DNA from: Saprospiraceae bacterium | Lineage (GTDB): Bacteria; Bacteroidota; Bacteroidia; Chitinophagales; Saprospiraceae | Length of the DNA: 64,000 nucleotides | Assembly: GCA_016712145.1 (NCBI GenBank) | Contig: JADJRO010000001.1 | Span: 1,178,001 to 1,242,000 of the forward strand | Reading direction: 5' to 3' | In this document: positions 9,271-17,382 of the stretch, in pieces | How the letters are laid out: each line of letters starts with the position of its first letter | How positions within the stretch are numbered: position 1 is the stretch's first letter | Program-made: the position numbers and the translations under genes | The notes under the pieces: generated by a model | What the model saw: only the letters and a program-made list of their open reading frames with translations | Told to the model about the DNA's origin: nothing | Database searches by the model: none

Positions 9271-10935
9271 TAATTGGGATAATATAAACAACGAAACAAA
9301 AAACAAAGCTGCAGAAATACCAATTACTGTTTTCTTCCACTTCATGATATGTTCAAGTTGTTTTGTGTAGGCTGTTTGCAATTTTGTTACCAACCAACTT
9401 TCCTTATGTTGTTTTTGCAACATACTTACATCTGTTAAAAGATAAGATCCCAAGACTGGAGTAAGGGTAATTGAAACAATGAGTGAAGCAAATAGGGAAA
9501 CGATGAATGCAATGCCGAGCGGTGCCAATAATTTACCTTCCATACCAGACAAAAAGAATAGCGGAACAAAGGCCACGATTATAATAAATGTGGCATTGAT
9601 AATGGACGTTCTGATCTCAACCGATGCATCAAAAATTACTTGAAGTTTGTCTTTGCGCTCCTCCATAGGTTTCAGGGCATTTTGTTTGAGTCGCTTAAAC
9701 ACATTTTCAACATCAATGATGGCATCATCTACCAATGCACCAATTGCGATCGCCATTCCACCTAAACTCATGGTATTGATAGTATATCCCAACCAATGCA
9801 AACTCAGTATAGCAGCTATTAGTGAGATCGGAATTGCAAGCAATGAAATCAAGCTTGCACGCCAATTCATCAGAAATAAAAAAAGGATCAGGATGACAAA
9901 AATGCTGCCTTCCAACAAGGTTTTATTTATGTTGCTGATCGATGCATTTATAAAATCTGCCTGTCTAAATATATGTGTGTTGATATGAATATCCGCTGGA
10001 AGATTGTTTTGCAATTCAGTCACCGCATCATCAATCTTTTGAGTGAGCTCGAGGGTGTTGGTGGCGGGTTGTTTGGAAATGGATAATACAATAGCCGGTT
10101 GCATGTTTGAAGATGCATCTCCAATTTTAGGTGCTGCACCAATTTTTATTTCAGCTACATCTTCAATGCGAATCACGTTTCCATTAGACGATTTTATAAC
10201 CGATTTTCCCAACTCACTTAAATCATTCGTTCTGCCAATTCCTCTTACGATGTATTCATTCCCAAATTCATTTAAAAAGCCTCCTGCAGAATTTCCATTA
10301 GCTTGTTCTGAGGCGGTTAATAATTCATTTAATGAGACATTGTAATAAGTCATTTTCTGTGGAGATGCCAAAATCTGGTACTGTTTGTATTCTCCTCCCA
10401 TCACAACAACTTGTGCAACGCCTCCGGTTGACAACAATCTCGGACGAATCGTCCAATCTGCCAATGTGCGAAGTTTCATCAATGACGTGGTATCTGAAGT
10501 AAGAGATATAAACATAACTTCTCCCATAATGGAACTTTGTGGCGCCATCACCGGATTGCCCACTCCTGCAGGAAGCTTTTCTGCAAAAGCAGATATTTTT
10601 TCGTTTACGATTTGTCTAGCATTGAAAATATCTGTATTCCATTCAAATTCAACCCATACAATGGAGATCCCGGCAGATGACGAACTTCGAACTCTGCGCA
10701 CATGGCTTGCTCCATTTACAGACGTTTCTATAGGAAAACTTACCAATTTTTCAACTTCTTCAGGTGCCATGCCGTGTGCTTCAGTTAATACGACTACGGT
10801 TGGTGCCGTGAGATCCGGAAACACATCGACTTCCATTCGCATAGCCACATAGCTACCAAAAGCAATTAACAAAACCGATGCCACCACAACGAGCAATCGG
10901 TTGTGAAGAGAAAAGTGTATAATTCTATTTAACAT
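9262..10935 (-). CDS. Heavy-metal RND efflux pump (CusA/CzcA family), N-terminal part before frameshift
   Basis: This is the first half of the pump: TM1 (LLVVVASVLLIAFGSYVA), the porter region with TAPTVVVLTEAHGMAPEEVE, TM2-TM6, and the TM4 proton-relay motif GALVDDAIIDVENVF, which is characteristic of HME-RND proteins. After LSQLGR the frame goes wrong and terminates at 9229. The pump exports metal cations using proton motive force and pairs with the adaptor gene upstream and the TolC-type gene downstream. The gap to the adaptor gene (10936-11229) holds a heptamer array and a long inverted repeat. Confidence 0.87.
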
Positions 10936-11088
10936 GATAGTTGGTAGTTGATGGTTGATAGTTGTTAGTTGATAGTTGTTAGTTGATTGTTGCTAGTTGT
11001 TAGTTGATAGTTGTTAGTTGATTGTTGTTAGTTGATTGTTGCTAGTTGCTAGTTGTTAGTTGATAGTTGATTGTTGTTAGTTGATTGT
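10930..11088. repeat. Degenerate 7-bp tandem array (TAGTTGN)
   Basis: About twenty units of the words TAGTTGA, TAGTTGT and TTGTTGC with a near-strict 7-bp period. The array fills the space upstream of the pump start codon, inside what should be the efflux operon. Confidence 0.85.
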
Positions 11089-11096
11089 CAAATTTC

Positions 11097-11225
11097 TTAA
11101 TGGAATCTCTAAAAACTCCTTAGACGAGGCTTGCGATTTTTTTAAACGCTGATTTTACTACCGTAAATGAAGTGTTTAAAAAAATTGCGTAACGAAGTAT
11201 AAGGGGTTTTTAGAGGTTCCATTAA
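11097..11225. repeat. 129-bp imperfect inverted repeat (MITE-like or structured RNA)
   Basis: The outer arms start ttaatggaatctctaaaaac on the left and, read on the other strand, ttaatggaacctctaaaaac on the right. They pair over about 26 bp with two T/C differences. An inner block tttttttaaac also pairs. The centre lies near 11161. The element sits between the adaptor stop codon and the heptamer array. No transposase gene is nearby. Confidence 0.75.
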
Positions 11226-11229
11226 TTGA

Positions 11230-12723
11230 TCAATGTTCATGTCCATGTGCGGGAAGCGTCCCCGAAGCCGTTGACAATTTAATTTGGTAAGCCCCTTTGG
11301 TGACTACCCGTTCTCCAACTGTAACTCCTGATAATAATTGGACTACCAGTCCGTCTGATGCACCAATCGTTACTTCCCGTTTTTGAAATCGCTCGCCTCC
11401 GGTTTGCACATAAACAAAATAGCTTCCTTGCTCTTCTATCAATGCAGTTCGTGGAATGACCAATGCATTTGGGATGGGGCTTGATTTGAGATATACTTCT
11501 GCAATTGATCCTGGAATTAAATTTCCAGCATTTTCAATTTCAAATGCTATGGGTATGAATGGAGAATTTGCAGTTGCGCTTTTGCCATATGAAATCAATT
11601 TTCCTTTTAGCTGTTGTGTATTAAAAACGGTTTCACTTTCTGTTGTTTTAAAATTTGCTGAGCTAATGCTGGCCAAGAGGTGAAAATATTTCTGAGAAAC
11701 ATTTGCCTGTAAAATTAATTTCCTGTTTTTAGAAATGCTTGCCAATGGAGTTCCTGCTTCAACAAATTGCCCCTCTGTTACAAATATATTTTTAATAAAA
11801 CCCTGGCTGCCCGCAAATACGCTTTGTCCTTTTGCAGAATAATTTTTTGCATGCGAATTAAAAACGATCCGTGCATTTTCAAAATCCAATGTTGCTTGTT
11901 GAAAATCTTTTTGAGAAACAATTTTATCTTTAACCAATTCTGCTGCACGCTCAAAATTTGCTTTCGTTTTTTCGTAATTAAGCTTAGCTTCTTTGTAATG
12001 TGAATCAATATTTCCATCAGTTAAATTTCCACCTGAGATTATAAAAAGTGAGGTTCCGGCACTCACATTCGAACCAAGAATGGTATGGCTTCCTGAAAAT
12101 AAAACGATGCCTTTGGCTTTTGCTACAACAAGTTGTTCATCTCCCGGGGCAGGCAGAATTTGTCCGCTGGTTTTGATCATGCTGTTGAAGGTCGTTTTAG
12201 TCAGGACCTGATTTGCAAATTCTACATTCCAGGCTTGCTCTTTGAGGTAGCTGATATCATTTGCATCAGCTTCTTCAGAAGCTGCGTCCATAGCTAACTG
12301 TTCATTTTCGTAAACCGGAACCGAGTCAATAATTATTTGATTGGTAAAGTCTTTTGAAACCATGTCAAAAATTAAGGTACCGGTACCTGCAACTGTTGGC
12401 TGCAAGGACAAACGATAGATCCCCGGTTGGGTGGGTTCTGTAATTGTTTGTTTAATTCCTTTGCCACCAACCAGTAAACTTACTGTGACCGTTCCTTCTG
12501 ACAGTGGAAGAAACTTTTCCCCAAGCAAGGTAAGATGTGTTGCAAAATTTGAAGTCACTCCAAGAATCAATGGTTTAAATTCAACAAACAACTCCAGCTT
12601 CTCAGAATAGATCGTGTAAGCAAGTGGTTGTGACCCGTGTTCGTGTTCGTGCACTTCGGATTTGTGTGTACAAGCGCCTAGCAAAACAAGGCCTGTTAAG
12701 ATTGCTAAAAAGTAGTTAGCCAT
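11230..12723 (-). CDS. RND efflux periplasmic adaptor lipoprotein (CusB/CzcB type)
   Basis: This 497-residue protein begins with a lipoprotein signal (VLLGACTHK) and a His-rich segment HEHEHG. An N-terminal beta domain of about 100 residues precedes the classic membrane-fusion fold. That fold has a lipoyl half, an alpha-hairpin of about 60 residues (EAKLNYEKTKANFERAAELV ... FQQATLDFENARI), the second lipoyl half and beta-barrel (LIPGSIAEVYLK) and a membrane-proximal domain. The C-terminus ends HGHEH. It links the RND pump to the outer-membrane channel, and the His clusters suggest direct metal capture. It is the first of the three efflux genes in transcription order. Confidence 0.88.
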   Translation of the reverse strand: MANYFLAILTGLVLLGACTHKSEVHEHEHGSQPLAYTIYSEKLELFVEFKPLILGVTSNFATHLTLLGEKFLPLSEGTVTVSLLVGGKGIKQTITEPTQPGIYRLSLQPTVAGTGTLIFDMVSKDFTNQIIIDSVPVYENEQLAMDAASEEADANDISYLKEQAWNVEFANQVLTKTTFNSMIKTSGQILPAPGDEQLVVAKAKGIVLFSGSHTILGSNVSAGTSLFIISGGNLTDGNIDSHYKEAKLNYEKTKANFERAAELVKDKIVSQKDFQQATLDFENARIVFNSHAKNYSAKGQSVFAGSQGFIKNIFVTEGQFVEAGTPLASISKNRKLILQANVSQKYFHLLASISSANFKTTESETVFNTQQLKGKLISYGKSATANSPFIPIAFEIENAGNLIPGSIAEVYLKSSPIPNALVIPRTALIEEQGSYFVYVQTGGERFQKREVTIGASDGLVVQLLSGVTVGERVVTKGAYQIKLSTASGTLPAHGHEH

Positions 12724-12746
12724 AGCAGAAATTTATATTTATGCAG

Positions 12747-12998
12747 TTAATGTTTGTGTGGATGATCATGAACTTCATGATTATGATTTCGGGTGCTGTC
12801 TCCTTTTACACTTAAAGTATCTTGAGAAACAGAAAATTCTTGTTGATTTGGTTTTTCATCGTGTTCATGATTTTCATGCGTCGAGCCATCTGCATGCTGG
12901 TGTGTACTAACAGGAGTTGTTTGTCCGCTGTTTTGATTGTTTGAACAGCTTATAAATAATAACACTGAAGCTAAAAAGCTATTAAATATTGTTTTCAT
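12747..12998 (-). CDS. Small His-rich lipoprotein, probable periplasmic metal-binding accessory
   Basis: The chosen ATG (12996-12998) gives a clean lipoprotein signal, MKTIFNSFLASVLLFISCSN; a longer upstream in-frame extension is not signal-like. The mature part of about 65 residues has many His (HQHADGSTHENHEHDE, then NHNHEVHDHPHKH at the C-terminus) and almost no hydrophobic core. It sits 23 bp upstream of the adaptor gene in the same orientation, so it is likely co-transcribed. A role as a metal sponge or chaperone for the efflux system is inferred from composition and position only. Confidence 0.65.
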   Translation of the reverse strand: MKTIFNSFLASVLLFISCSNNQNSGQTTPVSTHQHADGSTHENHEHDEKPNQQEFSVSQDTLSVKGDSTRNHNHEVHDHPHKH

Positions 12999-13085
12999 TA
13001 ATAAATGATTTAATTTGAATAAAATAAAATCTCCCCATTTGCAAACAATTAGCGCAAAGGGTTTGTCCTTCAATTAAGAATTTGA

Positions 13086-13478
13086 TTAGGAAAAAAGTGC
13101 AGGTGGACCACGCAGTCCGGAAGGCAGGCATTGAAGCGAAGAAACCAACCGAGTAGCCTCAGGAGGCTTTTGTATTGAACCTGGAATTCGAAAAAGATTT
13201 ATCCAATTCAATTCTGGCAACAAGGCAGGCATTGATTGCTGCTGTTTAGAAAATGAACTTCCTATGGAATGATTTGCAGAGAATGCAAGTCCATCAGCCG
13301 AATGCATCAGATGTGAAAGCCAGTGACTTAATCCATGTTCCGTTTGATCCTGTTCGGAATGGTGGTGAGCCAGTAATTCTTCGAGGCTGTTGTGGTGATG
13401 ATGTGGAATGAGGTCATGGCCAATGAGAATCACATTGGCAAGTGCAAGAAAGAAAATAGCCAGCCTCTTTTTAAACAT
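13086..13478 (-). CDS. Small exported His-rich protein, first gene of the metal efflux operon
   Basis: From the ATG at 13476-13478 the protein has 130 residues: a signal/anchor MFKKRLAIFFLALANVILIG, then HDLIPHHHHNSLEELLAHHH and a C-terminus ending PSGLRGPPALFS. Small proteins with a HxxxPHHHH segment and a C-terminal LRGPP phrase are commonly found beside Cus-type efflux genes in Bacteroidota; I recall this as a pattern and cannot name a family with certainty. Metal binding is likely. It is the most upstream gene of the run and so is probably nearest to the promoter. Confidence 0.6.
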   Translation of the reverse strand: MFKKRLAIFFLALANVILIGHDLIPHHHHNSLEELLAHHHSEQDQTEHGLSHWLSHLMHSADGLAFSANHSIGSSFSKQQQSMPALLPELNWINLFRIPGSIQKPPEATRLVSSLQCLPSGLRGPPALFS

Positions 13479-13564
13479 CCTGGCAAATATAATGAAAAAT
13501 GAGGGGAATTTATTGTATTTATTGCTAAAGCGGCGATTATCCAATTAAATTTCTATAAACAATT

Positions 13565-13572
13565 TACCTTTG
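13565..13572 (+). promoter_or_regulatory. Possible Bacteroidota -7 promoter box (TACCTTTG)
   Basis: TACCTTTG matches the Bacteroidota -7 consensus TAnnTTTG. It lies only 5 bp before the ATG of the small membrane protein gene, so that transcript would be leaderless. No clear -33 TTTG lies at the expected distance, hence the low confidence. Confidence 0.3.
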
Positions 13573-13577
13573 GATGA

Positions 13578-14009
13578 ATGAGAGTTATAATTCTACTTTT
13601 GTTATTTGTAATTATTATTTTAATAATTTACACTAATCAATTAAAGGATGGAATTAGGGAAGCCGAGAAAATTATTGGAATCAATAATCTTAAGTATAAA
13701 CTAGAGTTAATTGACTACCATTATAATAGCCTTTATAATACTTCTTTTGGCTATTTTCTTATTAAAGATAAATCTATAATTACTCAATTTGGTTCTGATT
13801 GTGATTCTATTAAATACAAAGTCAAACTTGATTTCTTAAAAACACCAATTAAAAGTGAAAAAGCATATAGATTTATATTCAATTTAAATCTCTCTGATAG
13901 TTCATATAATGAAAACTATTATATTAGAAAATCCAATAATTTATTTCATTATGCACTTCTGGGGAATGAAATACTTTACACAAGTAGATTGACTGAAGTA
14001 GGAAACTAA
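13578..14009 (+). CDS. Small protein with N-terminal membrane anchor, unknown function
   Basis: This 143-residue protein begins with a strongly hydrophobic segment (MRVIILLLLFVIIILIIY), then a Lys-, Tyr- and Asn-rich soluble domain with no motif I recognise. Base composition is more AT-rich than in the neighbouring genes. It stands alone, divergent from the metal efflux operon. It is likely real because of the intact frame, the anchor and an upstream TACCTTTG box. No function can be given. Confidence 0.55.
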   Translation: MRVIILLLLFVIIILIIYTNQLKDGIREAEKIIGINNLKYKLELIDYHYNSLYNTSFGYFLIKDKSIITQFGSDCDSIKYKVKLDFLKTPIKSEKAYRFIFNLNLSDSSYNENYYIRKSNNLFHYALLGNEILYTSRLTEVGN

Positions 14010-14242
14010 TTGGTAGTCTTTAAAAGTTTTCCAAGCATTATTGGACGTTTGACTTCAAATATAATAATATTTACCATTTGCAATTTTGAGTAAGTATATG
14101 TCTACCCAAAAACATAAGATAGAAAAGATCTAAAAAGTAAAATATTTGGGAAAATATAAAAATACAATATCCATATTTGAATTTTTAATTCTTAGAATCC
14201 TAGCGTTGATCTAATGCGATTAGGTTTAACATGATATCCAAA

Positions 14243-14279
14243 TAAAAAAGGAGCTATAAAATTAATTTCATAACTCCTT
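14243..14279 (-). terminator. Rho-independent terminator of tRNA-Pro
   Basis: Read on the minus strand, AAGGAGTTAT pairs with ATAGCTCCTT (10 bp including one G-T) around a 12-base loop and is followed by TTTTTTAT. It begins about 10 bp after the tRNA 3' end. Confidence 0.75.
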
Positions 14280-14289
14280 CATTTTTATG

Positions 14290-14363
14290 TCGGGGCGACA
14301 AGATTTGAACTTGCGACCCCACGCCCCCCAGACGTGTGCGCTACCAGGCTGCGCTACGCCCCG
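14290..14363 (-). tRNA. tRNA-Pro (anticodon GGG)
   Basis: This 74-nt cloverleaf on the minus strand has acceptor arms CGGGGCG and CGCCCCG (7 bp), discriminator A, the D-loop phrase AGCGCAGCCTGGTAGCGC, anticodon loop CTGGGGG giving anticodon GGG, and T-arm loop TTCAAAT. CCA is not encoded. The overall sequence closely resembles other bacterial proline tRNAs. Confidence 0.93.
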
Positions 14364-14490
14364 AACTCTTTTACGGAGTTTATCCTGCTCTAGCAGGACC
14401 CCGAATCAATTCAAATACAAGGGTGTGGATTTGATGGGCAAAAGTAATTGATATTCAGGTTTTATCAAGCGATCTGCTTCGTCCCATTAT

Positions 14491-14530
14491 AAAAAAATAA
14501 AGCCTCCTAGTTGATTGAACTGGAGGCTTT
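14491..14530 (-). terminator. Terminator of the outer-membrane barrel gene
   Basis: AAAGCCTCC and GGAGGCTTT form a 9-bp stem extended by AGTT/AACT. On the minus strand it is followed by a T-rich tail (ATTTTTTTA). It lies about 40 bp after the stop codon at 14573. Confidence 0.75.
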
Positions 14531-14572
14531 TAGCTTATTTGTTGGAATTTAAACGAATAATTTGGCTTGGGC

Positions 14573-17071
14573 CTAGCGCCCCCCACCACCGCCTCCACCT
14601 TCTTCTCCTTGTTTAAGGTCGTCGTTTAGGTTGCCTTTGCGCTTTTTCTGGTTGCCCCCAAACTCCATTTTTCCAAAACGGTAGTCGAGGCTTAAACGGA
14701 TACCCCAGGCTTCAAACTTATTGTCAGATACATAACTGAAAGATTCAGATTTGAATTCTGATTTTAAATTGGTCTTCGGGGTAAATGGATTATCTACTCC
14801 CAGGGTAAGTCCTCCCATTTTCTTCCACAGGTCTTTGCGCAGTCCGATACTATACACATACCAACTTGCTTGCTTGCCTTGAGTGGTAAGCTTTGGTGAA
14901 TTGATAAAGCCGAAAAAACTGATTCCCAGTGTTGGCGTAATGTTGACATTTGCAAATCCATTAAAGCTGTAACTGAATGCATCGTTTCTAAGTCCATCAA
15001 ATTGTTCGCTTTCAATTTTTTGATAATACAAATTGGCCGTTGCATTCAAAATGATTTTACCCAATTTCATAATCCCTCCGTTGATACTGACTCCGGAAGA
15101 ATAATTCGTTGCCAGATTGTTGTAAGTTGAATTGGTTCGACCTAAACTATCTACAAACCGATAATTATCTATTAAATCATTGGTGATCTTATGGTACACC
15201 GAAATGGTAGCATTTTTTACATCTTTGGTAAAGGAATAATTTAGTTCAAAGGATTCTGTAAGTTCTGGCTTTAATTCAGGATTTCCATAGGAAATGTTGG
15301 TTGGATCATTGTAATTGACATAGGGATTTAAAAAAAACATACTCGGTCGCTGGATTCTTCTGGAATATGAAAATTTCAAAGTGGACTTGTCTTTCAAGGT
15401 ATAGGCCAATAAGCCGGAAGGGATCCAGGATGCATAATTGTTTTCAAAATCATTGTCATCTGCTTCCGTGATTCCTTTTATAAATGTATGTTCATAGCGC
15501 AAACCCAATCGGCCTCTTAAATTGGATCGGATTGGAAACGTCACCTGCGAATAGGCTGCGCCTACATTTTGATCGTAATCAAATACATTGTTCCTGCTCT
15601 GATCGCGTAAATACACATTGCTTGCTAAGTCCAAGGTGTCATAATAGATATCACTAAACACATTTCTTAAAATGCTTTTTCCACCGAGCTCCAGATTAAT
15701 TTTTTTACGAATCGGATGTAAATAATCGGCTGCAAAGGTGAGTTCTTTATTGTTACCCAAATTCGGACTGGTTTCCCGGTAGGTGCGAATATTTTGTTCA
15801 TCCAGTTGGTCTGTTTCATAATCGCTTTTGCGATTGCTGTATGAATATTGTGCTGACAAACCAAACTCGCGTTCTGTCTCCTTTCCATACGTACGCTTGT
15901 AATCGAGGTTTATATCAGTACCAATATTCCTGTTTAACGCATCGCTGACCCTCCTGAATGCAAATGGCAAGCTGCCCAGGGTATCCCCCTGATAGGTTGT
16001 CAAATCATTGTCATTGTGAAATAAATTTATAGGAAAGCGTGTCGTGAGATTGAAACTGTTTTTAGAATTCAAATCCCAGTCTGCTCCAATTTGTCCGTAT
16101 AAACCACCACCATAATTTTTTGAATGGCCCGTTTGTAAAAAATACGGATCGTCGTTGATTAATAAATTTTCACGTTCAACGTGTTGGTCTCCTTTTCCCC
16201 GCCAGAAAAATCCTCCGACATTGGCATTGTATCCTATTTCACCTGCACGAACCGTGAGGTTGGTTCCTAAACTGCTGCTCTTGGTTCCAGCAATGGTGTA
16301 AATTGAACCGCTGGTGCCCTGTATTTTCTTGGTTTTAGTTACAATGTTTACAATGCCTCCAGTTCCTTCTGCATCATATTTTGCGCCGGGCTGTGTAATC
16401 ACTTCAACTTTTTCAATGATGTCGGCAGGAATCATTTTCAATGCATCAGCTACACTGCTAGACATGATCGTAGATGGTTTTCCATTGATCAATACGCGGA
16501 TATTACTGCTTCCGCGCATGGAGAGATTTCCTTCCAGATCGACCGTTAATAAGGGCGTGCGCCTTAATACATCCGCAGCAGTACCCCCTTTTGAGGTCAC
16601 ATCTTTCTCCGCATTATAAACCAGGCGGTCAATTTTATTTTCAATCAGATCTTTGGTGCCTGTTACAGTAACTTCATCCAAATTAGTAACAGTAGGAGCC
16701 AGGTAAATTTTTCCTAAATTATATTCAAGAACGTCCTTATTGATTTTAAAAGGACCCATGATTTTGGTTTGGTATCCCAAATACGTTGCAATGACATTGT
16801 ATTTAGCATTTTTTAATTCTTTGATTTTAAATTTACCGTCATCGTCGGTGAGTCCGCCATCCACATCCTTTTTTTCCAATGCTTCCTGGATTACAATGTT
16901 TGCAAAGGCAAGGGGTTTTTTACTGATACTATCGAGAAGTTCTCCTTGAATTTTTCCTTCCGGAGGAGGCCCACTCGGTGGACGCATTAATTGACTATTT
17001 CCTGTCTGAATTACAAAAATCAGAATTGAACAAAAAGAATAAAATTTTAGTGAAAATGAGTTCATAAGCAT
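14573..17071 (-). CDS. TonB-dependent-receptor-like outer-membrane beta-barrel protein
   Basis: This 832-residue protein has a signal peptide (FYSFCSILIFVIQTGNSQ) and a Pro-rich linker. A carboxypeptidase-regulatory-like beta-sandwich (KIQGELLDSISKKPLAFANI ... GLTDDDGKFKI) follows, then a plug domain (DVLRRTPLLTVDLEGNLSM, INGKPSTI, GGIVNIVTK) and a large barrel. It belongs to the outer membrane beta-barrel family of Bacteroidota receptors, which take up or bind a ligand across the outer membrane. The substrate is unknown and no SusD-like partner is adjacent. The C-terminus is unusual: after the last barrel strand there is a charged tail and seven consecutive Gly before the final Arg. Confidence 0.85.
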   Translation of the reverse strand: MLMNSFSLKFYSFCSILIFVIQTGNSQLMRPPSGPPPEGKIQGELLDSISKKPLAFANIVIQEALEKKDVDGGLTDDDGKFKIKELKNAKYNVIATYLGYQTKIMGPFKINKDVLEYNLGKIYLAPTVTNLDEVTVTGTKDLIENKIDRLVYNAEKDVTSKGGTAADVLRRTPLLTVDLEGNLSMRGSSNIRVLINGKPSTIMSSSVADALKMIPADIIEKVEVITQPGAKYDAEGTGGIVNIVTKTKKIQGTSGSIYTIAGTKSSSLGTNLTVRAGEIGYNANVGGFFWRGKGDQHVERENLLINDDPYFLQTGHSKNYGGGLYGQIGADWDLNSKNSFNLTTRFPINLFHNDNDLTTYQGDTLGSLPFAFRRVSDALNRNIGTDINLDYKRTYGKETEREFGLSAQYSYSNRKSDYETDQLDEQNIRTYRETSPNLGNNKELTFAADYLHPIRKKINLELGGKSILRNVFSDIYYDTLDLASNVYLRDQSRNNVFDYDQNVGAAYSQVTFPIRSNLRGRLGLRYEHTFIKGITEADDNDFENNYASWIPSGLLAYTLKDKSTLKFSYSRRIQRPSMFFLNPYVNYNDPTNISYGNPELKPELTESFELNYSFTKDVKNATISVYHKITNDLIDNYRFVDSLGRTNSTYNNLATNYSSGVSINGGIMKLGKIILNATANLYYQKIESEQFDGLRNDAFSYSFNGFANVNITPTLGISFFGFINSPKLTTQGKQASWYVYSIGLRKDLWKKMGGLTLGVDNPFTPKTNLKSEFKSESFSYVSDNKFEAWGIRLSLDYRFGKMEFGGNQKKRKGNLNDDLKQGEEGGGGGGGR

Positions 17072-17382
17072 TTAAAATTTGAGAGCGAATCCAACAAGGA
17101 AACCAGTAATAATGAGAATTAGTTTCAAGCGAATGCAACATTTGCATGTTATTAGATATTGAATGCTAAAACGACGACCAACACAACTGATTTAAAGACA
17201 AAATTTGCGAGAAATCTGCGTTTGAGATTCTTTCAAATTTGCTCGAACCCCAAACACCTTGAAAGGGGTTTTTTGATCTTAGTAATCAAAACCCCCTACC
17301 TTGAGGGCGGGGGGTTTTGAATTGTTGAATCTTTCAAATTTGACAATCTCCAAATTCCATAAAAGGGATTTGGCGTTCGTAC
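17072..17382. other. Intergenic region with strong inverted repeat
   Basis: At 17286-17320 TCAAAACCCCC and GGGGGTTTTGA form a perfect 11-bp stem around a 13-base loop. A weaker relative, aacccc/ggggtt, lies at 17246-17271. The phrase tctttcaaattt occurs on both sides (17229-17240 and 17330-17341). Neither strand has a proper T-tract after the strong stem, so this is a probable transcript end of the tricorn-like gene but not a textbook terminator. No ORF was seen. Confidence 0.5.

Noticed and set aside
10385..10852. Plus-strand open frame of 155 codons
   Set aside because: It lies entirely antisense to the RND pump, whose protein motifs are clear; composition is that of a shadow frame.
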